The translations under genes were made by a program, and so were the position numbers. DNA of 64,000 bases. It comes from Chionoecetes opilio. Its lineage: Eukaryota; Arthropoda; Malacostraca; Decapoda; Majidae. The notes under the pieces were generated by a model. It saw nothing but the letters and a program-made list of their open reading frames with translations. It did not search any database and was not told the origin of the DNA. The stretch is from assembly GCA_016584305.1 (NCBI GenBank), contig JACEEZ010022900.1, positions 282,233 to 346,232 of the forward strand, given 5' to 3'. Positions 1 to 11,400 of this stretch are shown here, in pieces (the stretch's first letter is position 1; the number at the start of each line of letters is the position of its first letter).

Positions 1-69
1 AGGATCTTTGTGCACCACTGTCAAAAAATCGTCTTTACAATGACTGAATGGGCCATTATGGCTTTACAT

Positions 70-291
70 TCAACTCGGCAGTGGGAACAGGCCCGCTGAA
101 CAACTACTCTTATTAGTGACTGCCATTTTAACTACTGTAGGGTCTGAGTTGTTATTCCCCTGTTTAGGACAAAGAGGTGTTATGAACAGATTGTTTTCAT
201 TTCCTACAAGTTCTTTTGCCCTTTTAGGGCATGCATTTGAAGCATGTTTACCACGGAGGCAGGTTAGGAATTCCAAGGCATAACCTTTCAA
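70..291 (-). pseudogene. Gag nucleocapsid-like zinc-knuckle remnant
   Basis: A 73-residue - strand frame contains C-x4-H-x4-C (CLRGKHASNAC). This is a retroelement CCHC zinc knuckle lacking its first Cys: the residue at the expected C-x2-C position is Phe (TTC), one base from a Cys codon. A second Cys-bearing segment follows. The wording resembles BEL/Pao-type gag knuckles, an impression not checked by search. It lies downstream of an LTR and primer-binding site on the same strand, which supports a gag reading. The frame is short and lacks the usual capsid region, so it is probably dead. Confidence 0.5.
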
Positions 292-1290
292 CTCTCGTGG
301 AACATTGAATAGATATTACGTATGTTTCCCCTCACATAAGACACAATTTATTCTTCGTCTCCACTATTAGTAGCCCTCGTATAGGGTTTGTATCTATTGT
401 TTGAGTAGGTCTAAGTGGTTTACTGGGAGGCTGAGAAGTTTGAATCGTTAAATTTCAGGCTGTTTGATTTGCGTAACAGGGGCAGGATAACTACCCACTA
501 ACGAGGGATCTTTAAACTCTGAGGGTGGCTGATATAGCTGATTACCCTCAGGCGTAATAATCGTGATCTCCCTGTGGGGGGTTCTTGCGTAATACCTTGC
601 AACTTTGGGTTAAAAGAAGCTATCGCTGTTGATGGAATAGACACACTCCAGTAAATCCCTCATAAATTTAATTACTTTATCGAGATACTGACATTCGTGT
701 TCATAAATTTATAACACATTAGCTGAATCATTTCTTTATCCCCAGCTTGTTTTAATTTAACTTCACATATGCAGTAAGCCGTCTCATATTTTTCCCCCAT
801 TTAGTTTTTAGCATTAAACAGGACCTGAGTTTAAACTATTATAGTCTATAGGGTTAGTCCCAGCTGCTTCTCACACGTATTATATAATCGTGTTTAGCCA
901 ACCTAATTTGCAGCTAATGATTTAGTCCCTTCCGTCATGATTTTAATTGATTAACTCAAATGAAATATTAAATGCAAGATTACGTTACTAAAAGCATTGT
1001 TAGTTGATAATTAATTATATTATAAGTGCGGGAAGAGCTGTTGGCTGGCCTAACAAGGCGCATAACCAAGCCTATGGCCAACCCATACTTTAGTTATTAC
1101 AACTAACTAGTACGTAACCTCTGATGCTATCTACTACCACAGGGTGATGGCATATGGTAGTTGAACAGCTGAGTCATTCTTGACGCCGCGAAAACCCCCG
1201 CCTCCAGCCTCATAACCAGCGATTGTGGTAGGATCATAACTACCTCATAATAACGACCACTCCGAATCACATGAATCATCAATATTCCTC

Positions 1291-1304
1291 TACACGGGGC
1301 ACCA
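1291..1304 (-). other. Primer-binding site of LTR element
   Basis: Read on the - strand this is TGGTGCCCCGTGTA, four bases after the LTR terminus. It has the TGG start expected of a site pairing with a tRNA 3' CCA end. Which tRNA primes is not certain; an elongator tRNA-Met-like acceptor end would fit. Confidence 0.6.
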
Positions 1305-1308
1305 ATTT

Positions 1309-2123
1309 TGGTGATTTATAAAACATACATATTTAATCTGAGTTTCTTACCTATTCAATCAAACCCATGGCTATCACCCGACACTTCATCCCAGCTAATT
1401 AACTAACTAGGATACTTATCGGTGGATAGTGGGTTGAATTAAGGCTGTAGGTTTGGATCAATATTGCAATGGTCTTGTGATCCGATGTGGTCGCCCGTGA
1501 TCAGGCCGCCCGTGAATGAAAAGAGCGGAGGTGGAGGCGTAATCGTGGTCGGCGTCAAGTGGTTATCACACCAGTAACTTGACGCGGCGGATTGTTATCA
1601 GTGTGTTGTATTTTAACACAGTCCTATGATTTAACACTATATATGTACAAAATTAACGTATGTACAAAATCTCTTCATATTAATAAGAGATGTTAACTCG
1701 GTGAGGGCTGGTAGTGAGCTTGTAGACAAGCACGTCTATTAACAATTTATGTTATCCTCACGGAGGGTCTGGGTGTACTGATTCTCCCTGTGGGCGGTCG
1801 GCAGTGATCGCCACCCTACCATAGCCACGTACAGACATCTTAGTGGTTAGTATTTATGGGCGACAACCAATGACCGCGCTCCAAATTAAGGTGCTAATTA
1901 TTTAAGTGCAATGTTTATTAACCACTGGGAATATTAATTTATCCTATCCCAGTACTAATCATTTACTTAAATTACCTTAATATTACCCATTACCATTATA
2001 ATTATATATATACATCCCTATACACCCCTATCACGAGCGGAAAATACTTCACTCACAAGGGGGGAGGAGAAACAAAACCACCACTACCAATTATGAGAGG
2101 GTGGTTTATGGATAATTTCCACA
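1309..2123 (-). mobile_element. 5' LTR (LTR family 1, copy 1)
   Basis: On the - strand it begins TGTGGAAATT at 2123 and ends in CA at 1309, the TG..CA pattern of LTRs. The same sequence recurs as a solo LTR at 15785-16653 with a perfect 5-bp target duplication and as a broken copy from 27818. Shared blocks include a G-run with an adjacent purine tract, a TA-rich block and a conserved GC-rich centre. Here a primer-binding site follows immediately, which fixes the orientation. Confidence 0.7.
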
Positions 2124-2129
2124 CCCGCT

Positions 2130-2720
2130 TCATACGCATCCCGTCTCTTCACAAAACTCGCTATCCAGGAACCTAACCTGACTGTCCCCAACAACCAAGA
2201 TTTCACCTTCGGGTAGGGTTGTATCGTCTACCCTTTTGTCTTTTACTTTCTCTTCTCCCTCTTGCAGTCTTGAGAACCTGAAAGGAATCCTGCACTCTAA
2301 CCTGGTTAGTGTTATCCTTCGGCTGCCTCGAACGGGCTCCTTCTTGTTCCACTACCTTCCATCCCCTATGCTCAGGTGACTTACTAGGTAAGCCACCTTA
2401 CTAGCCCCACCAGGCAAGCCACCCTCTGGTGCCCCACCAAGCAATCCACTTGAAGCGATGCCCCCACTTTTAAGAGCTCGAATATCTATTTTCTACTTCG
2501 TTACAACACTTTTCAAATAATTCACTACACTTTCAAAACACTTTTTCAAATCTTCAGTCGCCTCAAGTAGATGTTTCAGAATTCCGCCACAACCTCATTT
2601 CACCTCTAACACTCTCAACTCCACCACACCCGACTCCACCTGAGACTCGTTCTCCACCTCCACTTCCCTCCCTTTCCACTTCCAGCAATCAAAACACCCT
2701 CACTGAGCTCCAATGACGTG
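2130..2720 (-). pseudogene. LINE ORF1-like remnant with GDSQ-type esterase motif
   Basis: Interrupted - strand frames read through an acidic/basic stretch into a segment containing ILVVGDSQVR around 2186-2215. GDSx followed by VR is the nucleophile block of SGNH/GDSL hydrolase-like domains carried in ORF1 of many CR1-group LINEs. Upstream (about 2500-2590) is a Leu/Lys/Glu-rich amphipathic stretch, possibly coiled coil. At least one frameshift and one stop break the frame. The coding similarity stops where the LTR begins (2123), suggesting that the LTR element inserted into this ORF1 and that the rest lies beyond the window start. Clade is not determined. Confidence 0.45.
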
Positions 2721-3246
2721 ACCATCCTAAAATCTTGGAGCACTCCACACACAACCTTACACCACAGAGACCTCAGGTCAATTGAAGATGCCAGATGGTC
2801 AGATACACTTCTTTTCCGTTTTTTGTGCTTTTGGGTGTGTTAACGGGTTCCTGACCTCAATAAGGACGTTATTGTGAGGCTGGGAACCTCGAACCCAAGT
2901 TACTGCGACAATACCCTACCTTATCAGCGGCAATAAAGCCACTGAGCTCTGATGCGCACCCAGTAACTACTTTACGTTCTCGCACGCATTGAAAACTCAA
3001 AAATAGCATTGTAATTGATATTTTATCGTCAGAACTGATGTAAACAAACGAGGCGTGGCGCTCATGTTGTGCGGGGGGGGAGCCGGAGATTTAAAACCCT
3101 TTAAGGCCTCTTCCATTTGTGCCCAAGTTCCAGGAACCAGTTCTTTCAGTTCAAGGTTGGGTTCAGTTCCTGGTTCTGGGTTCGCGTGTCACGATTGGAA
3201 CGCAAAAACCCCGTTTTTTTTTGTTTACAAACAAGCTCAGCTGGCG

Positions 3247-3381
3247 AGGCAAGAGAGAGAGAGAGAGAGAGAGAAGGAGAGAGAGAGAGAGAGAGAGCTA
3301 GAGAGAGCTAGAGAGCTAGAGAGAGAGAGCTAGAGAGCTAGAGAGAGCTAGAGAGCTAGAGAGAGAGAGAGAGAGAGAGAG
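3247..3381. repeat. GA / CTAGAG microsatellite
   Basis: Nearly uninterrupted (GA)n with interspersed CTAGAG units. It accounts for the Arg/Glu-rich open frames across it, which are not genes. Confidence 0.95.
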
Positions 3382-3475
3382 GGGGGAAACATTAAAAGTG
3401 GTAACTCAGCTGTGATGTGAAGGGATCATATCAAGTTTAAGATCGCGGGACCGCTTTCCTCCACCAGTGCCCCTT

Positions 3476-3741
3476 GTAGGCCTGTCTGACATCCTCTCCG
3501 ACTCGTGCATGCGGAAAACCCTTCACGATAAGAGAAATAGGGCCCAAGGCGGCCATTGTTTGTTATGAATTGAAAACTCTACCCAGGCTACCGACCTCCC
3601 AATGTGGGTAGAGAAAGTTCAAGGGTTTTGCTGCGTCACTACGCGCGTCGCCTCGGACCCAGGTTTTCGTGCACAAATGGAACGCCTGAATTCTTGGGTT
3701 CCGTGAACTGGTTCCTGAAATGTCGCAAATGGAAGAGGCCT
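3476..3741 (+). repeat. Dispersed repeat, copy 1
   Basis: About 260 bp recurs in the same orientation at 38466-38721 with mostly point differences and a few small indels. No coding capacity is recognised. The copies are 35 kb apart, so this is an interspersed element rather than a local duplication. Confidence 0.75.
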
Positions 3742-3889
3742 TTTAATATCCTTATATGGGAAAAACTATCTACCAGTGTGTTGTTGCCCAAGGCCAAAGC
3801 TACCATTATGACTTAAACATTTTTTTGATATATTCATGAATTTTCGATATATTCAGGGTAGGCGGTCCCGTGAAAGTTTTCATGCCTCA

Positions 3890-4247
3890 GGTGAATTGCA
3901 AGCCTTTCTGCAGCATGCTGAATATCAACACACACAGGAACTCCCTCAGCTCTCCTGAGTATGTCACTTATACACGGTTTCGTCGAGATTTTCGATGAAA
4001 AGCCGCCGCTTACGAAAAATATCCTGGCTTTTCTAACTGCTCTCCAGTCCTTTCATGGTTTCTTTGATCTTATCCTCAGCCTTGAAAAGATCATGAATTG
4101 TGCTTCTCTTGATTTTATATTTCTCCCTCAATTGGCCCCTGCATGACCCTTGCTCAAATTCTTGATAATCTTCCACTTTTCACTAATGCAGAAAATCTTC
4201 CTCTTTCCTTTGCCTGAAGTAGAAGGGGTAACTGAATTTGAAACCAT
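3890..4247 (-). pseudogene. CENP-B/Tigger-type transposase, N-terminal fragment
   Basis: A Met codon at 4247 opens a frame with KGKRKIF, then ISEKWKIIKNL, the first helix-turn-helix of CENP-B/pogo transposases. A shifted frame carries REKYKIKRSTIHDLFK, the second part of that HTH, and a further frame carries ENLDETVYKW then GVPVCVDIQ, matching the second (CENP-B-type) DNA-binding domain. The order is right for the family, but at least two frameshifts and stops separate the blocks. The DDE catalytic part is missing. This is a dead fragment of a DNA-binding transposase. Confidence 0.72.
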
Positions 4248-4381
4248 TCTTGATCGTAGGCAGGTAGGTAGGTCACACGTGGAACGAGAGGTTACGCGAG
4301 TGAAAGAGCTACGGCAAGAGAAAACCGCACGGTATAAGCGTTGAATTCAAACTGAGAGAGAGAGGGTGAGGCGGGCCGGGC

Positions 4382-4401
4382 TGAGGGGGGGGGGGGGGGG
4401 C
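4382..4401. repeat. Poly(G) run
   Basis: A single-base G run interrupted only near its start, just before CATGATC. It may be length-unstable or a consensus artefact. Confidence 0.9.
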
Positions 4402-4516
4402 ATGATCTAGCCTGCACGCTCGCACGTGACGGCTGGCTGGCCGGCAGCCGACCGGATTTCCTCCGAATATAAGGGATTCAATCTGATAGATTCGGGAGAA
4501 ATCCGGTAGCCAATTT

Positions 4517-4517
4517 C

Positions 4518-4548
<31 letters not shown>

Positions 4549-4866
4549 TTTGTGCCTATAGCACCTGTAGGCAGTGACTTCTAAGGCTCGGATGGTAGGC
4601 CCAGGATGTTCACTTGAGGGCTGTGATGGTTGGCCCTCGCCCGTGCTGGCGCAGGCAGGATTTTTATAGTGACGCCTGTGATTAGAGGCTCATGCTGCCC
4701 CCTGTATCCTCCAATGCACTCCCAACCGAAGGTAGAGTTAATGGGCAGGGCATGTGGGTGTTCTTATGCCACTCGACGGTGCAGAAAGATTTTGGTTTTC
4801 ATCGGGGATCGAACTCGGGTCACCGTGAACGCCACTCGGAGACGCTAACCACTCTGCTACCGCCTC
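4517..4866 (-). mobile_element. tRNA-derived SINE with poly(A) tail
   Basis: On the - strand the 5' end (4866 to about 4790) has a tRNA-like head. It carries an A-box-like TAGCAGAGTGGTTAGCG and a B-box GAGTTCGATCC, giving an internal RNA polymerase III promoter. About 250 bp of unrelated body follows, then a pure A tail (T run at 4517-4545 on the + strand). The layout of head, body and poly(A) is that of a SINE mobilised by a LINE. Confidence 0.82.
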
Positions 4867-5149
4867 CCTCAATTGTCATCCGTTATATCCGGTATCTATT
4901 ATATTTGGGTCCGTTATAGCGAGGGTTTACTGTATTGAGATTATAGGCAACAAAGAAATGTGAACAGAGGCATTTAATTGCTTCCGGAAATATCTGTGGG
5001 AAAAAAACACATAAAGAAAGCGTAAGAGTTTTTGGCTCATTGCTGCAATATTTCTTCCTCTGATGAAAGCAAATAAGTTTTAATAAAAAATATTTTTTGC
5101 TAAACTGAAAATCATTCATGTTTTATTTTTATTTTATATTTTTATTCAG

Positions 5150-5419
5150 GGTTACTCGGCCATTCCTGAAGAGCTGAACTTTAAGTACCTGCGGCAAGTG
5201 AGGGGTGACAACTACTGTGGTGTGCGGGCGGCCATCTACCAAGTCCTGGCCAGGGGCCTTGCTATCCCCAATGGACACACCACTCACTCACGTCTTGCCT
5301 CGGAGCTCAAGCAGGGTGCCACGTGGCTTAGGGACTGGACATTTGGCCATCGCCTCAGCTACACCAGGGAAGAAGTCCTCAATGGGTTTTTGGACTGCCT
5401 GGATGCACTAGATAGCTTG
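5150..5419 (+). CDS. OTULIN: OTULIN-like exon with catalytic cysteine
   Basis: 90 codons in phase 0. The acceptor follows a T-rich tract ending TTTATTCAG (AG at 5148-5149). The donor is TTG|GTGAGT. The exon begins GYSAIPEELNFKYLRQ, and the motif RGDNYC has its nucleophile Cys codon at 5216-5218. The preceding Asp is also conserved in OTULIN. Because it opens mid-domain at a splice acceptor, this is not the first coding exon. The frame stays open past the donor to 5542, which is intronic read-through. Confidence 0.9.
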
Positions 5420-8400
5420 GTGAGTGTAAGGAAATTTCTCAAGATTGTGTCTATTAAAGATGCTCTTGCCATCACTGAGCTGTTGTCTTTAAGTGATATA
5501 TTGACAATTGTTGAAGACAAATATTTAGGGCAATATCTGTGAATCTTGAAATTATAAGATTATATTATCATCAATTTTATCTGGTAATATTCTTCAATTG
5601 TGACTGATGGTTTGATTTTCTTGTGTCATGACCTTCTGACCTGTTTACTGTTGAAGAATAAGGCGTTTGTCTTATAAAAATAAGTACTTTCAGGCAATAT
5701 AAATATGTCTTGTCATTTACCTGTAGCTACACATACACAACAGTGATATTGTAGTACAGTACCAACATTTTCTTATATAATGAGAGCAAAGCGTTGATCA
5801 GCTAGTTGGAAGGAGTCAGGGTTTTGAAACTTAGTCACTTCAAGGGTATTGAGCAACATTAGAGGGATGCTGAAACCTTGTAAGTTTTTCATTAGCACTG
5901 TCACCATGTAGCTATAGACACGGTCTCCCTGTGGCAGGTCCTGAATCTGATGGGATGTGAGAACCGTGAGTGTGTGGTGTTGGCACATCTCAACAGGGAT
6001 CCACTACTGGATGTGCGTCTGTGTGAAGCTGTCAAGCTCCACATGCTAGCAGCTGCCCTTGACTTACATGCTGCCAACACCTGTGGGGAAAGTGTGCCAC
6101 TGTTTGCCATGATCATGTTTGCCCGGCACTCCTCAATGAACCCCCGAGACCTCCTGAAAAACCACCTGAATCCAGTGGGTGACACTGCTGGGCTTGAGCA
6201 GGTGGGTAAAGGCTCCCGTGTCCATGGCTATCTTAGTCACTGGCTACCATATTTTCCAAGCCTCAGTTAATGTATGATTCATAGCATAGTGTTATTCTGA
6301 GTGATGCTGCCCACACTGTTTATATGTGGTTCATATGCACATTAGATGAATACTGTGATATGTGATTCCTAATGTATATTGGTAACTGGCCCTTATATTT
6401 TTCTAATACAATTCTAAGCAACTGTAACATAAAAAAAAAGCTTCCTGCTTTCTGTATATGTGTGGTGTGAGTGCCAGCCGATGCCAGTCCTCTTTAGTCT
6501 TTCAGGGGCTGCTGCAAAAGAAAGATCCATAAATTAAATGCTTTATGATATTTGCATCAAAGGATTTGAAATACTTGTGATAGTTTGCATCCTCATCTGC
6601 AATTCCTCTAAACAACAAGGTGCAAATTTGATGACCTCATTGTTTAATTTCTAACTAAAGAGGTATTATTTTTATTTCGATAACAGTTGGTAGTTTCTGA
6701 GTCTTGGTCTCAAGTGTGTTGTATGCTGATGGATGTACTAATTAATTTTTTTCCTACTTTGCTACCTTCCACCTCAGGATCAGCACAAGGTGTGTATTTG
6801 TTATTGTTACCCGACTGTTCAGCACTCATCTCTTTCGTTGATTTCGACATCAATGCCCTTCAACAACAACAACATCTCTTGCATGTACTTAACTGAAATG
6901 ACATGGCGTTGACCATTCCTATAATTTTTTATGGGAATGGGAATGTTCAGCCTATACATTAACTCCAAAAGCGTGCCCTGGTGGACATTGCTTGGAGCAG
7001 CTACCGCTGTAAACGCGGTACCCCCGGCCAACTCCCAGCTCTTATTTCCTTTAAAAAAGCCTCTGCCCGTCTTAAACGAACAATTAAACTCTCTGTCCAT
7101 AAGAGTTGGCGCACTTATGTCTGCTCTCACGACCAATTTCCCTATTTCCTCAGTTTGACGCCGAATATATAAACTATCCGGTAAACACCCACCCCCTGTT
7201 GCCCAGTCCTGAGTGTCCATGACAACATTTTTGCAGAGCCATTACAAGTGACTGATAAATTAGGCTCCTTTTTTTTCCATGTCAGTAGTGGCTCCAACCT
7301 CTCTCCCCAGTTCGCTATTATTAAAGCTACCAGGGAACGGATTCCTATCACTTTCTCCCTATCCTCTACTGAACATTACAATGATTCTTTCTCCTCCTCT
7401 GAACTTACCTCTGGTCTTCATTCTTGCCGCAACACCCGTGAAGGCCCTGAGGGCATCCATTAGCTCACGCTACGACACCTTCCATCTGCTTCTCTGATCT
7501 TCCTACTGGTCCTTTACAACCAAGTTTGGTCACGTGGGGATCCCCCCCCCCCCCGTGGCGCGTAGCCCTTGTCTTCCCATTCCTCAAACCTAACAAATAC
7601 GGTGCCCTCCCCCAAGATTTCCGCCCTAATGCCTTAACAAGTTGCCTCTGTAAATGACTTGAGCGTATGATACATTTCCGTCTGATGTGGTATTTAGAAT
7701 CAAAGAGTCTTCTCTCCCCTTCTCAATTTGGATTCTGACGTGCCCGGAGCACAGCCGACCCCTTAGTTTACCTAGACATCTACATTAGCACAGCCTTTGG
7801 ACGCCATGAGTCAGTCTTTGCTGTATATTTTGACCTGGAGAAAGCCTATTATACCACCTGGCGGTACCATATCCTCCACCAGTTATCCTCTTTCGGTATA
7901 ACTGGAAACATGGGGGTCTTTCTCCAGTCCTTTCTCAGTAATCGCTCCTTCAGAGTTAAAATAGCTTCCTCCATTTCCTCGTCCTTCCCTCAATATGAAG
8001 GTGTCCCCCAAGGAAGTGTTCTCAGCGCTTCCTTATTTCTCATTGCAGTAAATGGACTCATCTCCACCTTACCACCTGGCGTCCGTTCCTCCCTTTACGT
8101 GTATGATCGCCATCTATACTTCTGGCCCTTCCCTGGCACCCCTCTGATGTCTCCTCCAATTTGCTATTTACGCTACTTCTTCCTGGGCTACACACAGATC
8201 ATGGCGTTCGTTTCTCTTCCACAAAATCCCTCTTCTTCCTCTTCTCTCGCTTTCGTGTGCCACTTCCACCTCCACTTTTTCTATATGACGTACCTCTTAA
8301 GTATTACTCCTCTGGCAAATTCCTTGGCCTGGCATTCGACTCCCGACTTACCTGGAAGGCACATATCCTATCTCTTAAAGAAACTGCCCTTCGCCGCATC

Positions 8401-11400
8401 CGCCTCTTACAAACTATCTCCCATGTGTCCTTGGGTGCTGACTGCAAAACCCTCCTCCATCTCCACACCGTCCTGATCCTCTTCACTCTTGACTATGGAT
8501 GTCATATCTATTCTTCTGCCTCTGCTTCCCTCCTCAGCCTCCTGGAGCCTGTCCACCATCTAGGTCTCCGTTTGGCTCTAGGTGCCTTTCGATTCTCCCC
8601 GTTGAAAGCCACTATGCTGAGTCGGGCCTTCCGTCCCTCTCTCGCCGTCATGCCCTCTTATCTCTTCGGTGGTATGGTCGCCTTCATCAATTTCCTATTT
8701 CTAAGATTGTAGTTCCCCAACCCCTCCTCACAGTGTTATCCTCCTCCCCTCGCCTGTCACCACCCTCCCTGTTCGCATGCGCACCTTTCTCTCCCACTCC
8801 TCCTTTCCTACTCTTAATCTCCTCACTTGCTATGTTCGTTCCTTACCTCCGTGGCTTATACCTTCCCCCCATATCTGCTCTTCAGTCTCCACTACCTCTC
8901 CCAAGTCTGCCACTCCTCCTATCGTCTTATGCTCTCACTTTCTTGAACACCTTTCCATACCACTCTGGATCTAGCTGTGCTATCCTCTTCCCTTCTCTTC
9001 ACTACCAATTCAAGCTACCTTGAGAATCCACTGTTCTTACGACGGAACTGTACGCCATCCTCTTCGCCTTAAAACGACTACTTTTCTTCCCTACCTTTTC
9101 CTTCACTATCTTCACTGATTCCTGCAATTCGCTTTCTCTTATACAATCCCTTCACTCTCACCTCATCCTCTTATTCGGGAGATCCAAGACTGGTTATTCC
9201 GCCTATCCGGACGCCACAAAACAATATGCTTCTGCTGGATGCCGAGTCACGTGGGTATCTCGGGCAACGAACGCGTTTATTCTTTAGCACGTTCGGCCAC
9301 TGTGTCCAATGCCCCCGTTTCTCATACTTACCAGCCTCTGACTACTACACTTCCTTTAAATCTGTCCTTTACGACCGTTGCCTCCTGGACTAACTATTTT
9401 AACAATAAGTTTTGCCTGATCAAACCCTCCACATTTCCGTGGTCGGATCCTTACCACAATAATAGACGTTGGGAGACTGCTCTTGCAAGCCTACGCATAG
9501 GCCATACTAACCTCACACACTCCTATCTCATGTCGCGCTCTTCCCCGAACCTCTGCCCGCCCAGTCAAGCTCCTTTTACTGTCCAACTTGTCCTAATATC
9601 CTGCCCCCATCTTACTACTGCCTGTTCCAGATCTTTTCCTCATCTGTCCTCCCTTTCCCGACCTCCTTGTCTTGCGGACATTCTCCCAGAATCCCCCTAC
9701 TTCTCCCTTAGTAATTTAATTTCCTTCCTCCAACAAATCCACATCCTTCATCTGATCTAACCATCCTGCTGTAACAATCCGTTCCTTTCCCCTTCCCTCA
9801 CCGTTTCCCTTTTTCTCTATAACCCCTTCCCTCTTTTATGCCTTGTCATAGTGCCATATGACCTCTGATGTCTGGCACATTTCCCCCTTTTTGGCATTAA
9901 ATCAATCAATCAGACTATACAACTATATTATTTGTCAGAACTTTTGGTCCTTCTCAGTATGCATTTTATTATATTGTTGCTAACTGCCGTCAATTTGATT
10001 TTCTGAACCTTTTATAGTTGTGGAATTATTTATCTGCCAAAATATTGGAAATAAGTCTCCAATGGTCTGAGGGTGCCTGATGAGGCTTCTGTATAGATCT
10101 CTTTATGGAGCACACTTTGCAGCTTTTAGATACCATCAAGGCTACTATGTAGTTGTGATGTTAAATGCATCCTTATAAAAGCTTTCCACATAAATTATTG
10201 GATGTGTAAATTTTATTTCATGATAAATATTTTTTAGAAATTTGGAAAATAAATAACATGAAGGGGTTGAAAGGGAAGTTCTCTTGAACATATTGAAAAT
10301 GTATGGTGGGGACGGGCATTTTTTGATTGGAAGGAATTAAGGCAGTTTGTTGGGAGGCAAGTGAATGTGTTCAGGTAGAGGGGTAGCTGAATTAAAGTTT
10401 TGTTGTGCGAGAGGGTGTGAGACAAGGGTGTGTGATGATGGTTATTTGGTATTTTCATAGATGGCTGTATGAGGAAAATTGAAGCTGAAGTAGAAATTTT
10501 GTGCAAGGTTGAGGATGAAGTGGGTTGGTCTGTGGTAGCATGTCTCTTTGCAGATGACACTGTGTTGCTTGCAGAGAATGAATGGGAACTCTAGAGGATG
10601 GTGGATGAATTTTAAAGTGTGTGTATGTCGTGCCACTGCTCTTACCATCCCTCTGGTCACCACTTGTTCGTGGCCACCACCACATGTAGCGTCCGTGCCG
10701 TATCTCTGTCTGGTTATCATTTCCTGGCTATTGCTCCATTCTCCTCTTTTAACACTCGAGGAATGACATTTTCTCTCTGACTTTTCTTTATTATTTTACG
10801 TGTGCTTTCACTGTTAGGAACTTCACCACAATTCCACCAAGTTCATCACTGGTAATGTTTATCACTTCGCTGAACTAGCGGGAGAATACACAAACAGCTG
10901 GTAGTAGCGGGCGTGGGTCAGATGTTACTGATCAACCCTCACAGCAGGTTATGATGAGCCTTGTGCTCATGTCTGGTCCGGCTGTCATACCACTTCAACC
11001 CTGTTCGCCATGTACACCATTATTAGTTCTTATGCACTATTATATACTTAATTTGTGGGCATTAACGTACTTACAACTCAATACTATATTTACACGGATG
11101 TTAGCTTACCTCATGGCTCACCCGCAGGGTAGAACTTGGTTTGGAGAGTGTAGGACGTGCAGGCAGTGTGGTCGGTCTGTCAGGCATAAACAGAGTGAGG
11201 AAGGACGACATTTAGAGGTCTCTTATCACCCTGGTGGTGATGGTCGAGCCAGATGGCTCGTTGGGTTGAGAACTTTGGGCAGTTGTTCACGGTGGACCTT
11301 CCAATTGAGGAGCTTCACACCACTGGGTTACGGGCAGTGGATGCCGATCCTCCCATTGACGAAACCGCACCCTCTCTTGACGAAGTCAGAGAGGCTGTAG

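Larger units (their letters stand above)
1..1308 (-). mobile_element. LTR retrotransposon, 5' internal region (leader and start of gag), cut by window edge
   Basis: On the - strand this follows directly from the LTR at 1309-2123. It starts with a primer-binding-site-like motif and reaches a gag-like zinc-knuckle remnant at 70-291. Most of the interval between 300 and 1290 has no long open frame and is read as decayed leader or gag. The distance from LTR to knuckle (about 1 kb) is short for a complete gag, so internal deletion is likely. The element would continue beyond position 1. Confidence 0.5.
3100..3745. repeat. Inverted-repeat element with GA-rich centre
   Basis: A block near 3100-3215 (AAGGCCTCTTCCATTTGTG, then CCAGGAACCAGTTC) is the reverse complement of a diverged block at 3630-3745. 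The two arms enclose a GA/CTAGAG microsatellite and the dispersed repeat at 3476-3741. This looks like a fold-back or MITE-like unit; target duplications were not resolved. Confidence 0.45.
3840..4936 (-). mobile_element. Tigger/pogo-like DNA transposon (5' part)
   Basis: The right end (4906-4934) reads on the - strand as CAGTAAACCCTCGCTATAAC, typical of Tigger/pogo termini, bordered by a TA dinucleotide as expected for the TA target. A CENP-B-like transposase N-terminus lies inside on the - strand. A SINE at 4519-4866 has inserted between the terminal repeat and the coding region. The other terminal repeat was not located, so the element is incomplete or its left end is unresolved. Confidence 0.65.

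Noticed and set aside
3055..3333. Arg/Glu-repeat open frames
   Set aside because: Translation of a GA microsatellite in all frames.
5420..5542. Extension of the OTULIN exon to the stop at 5542
   Set aside because: The donor TTG|GTGAGT is strong, the phase matches the next exon, and the extension has no OTULIN similarity.
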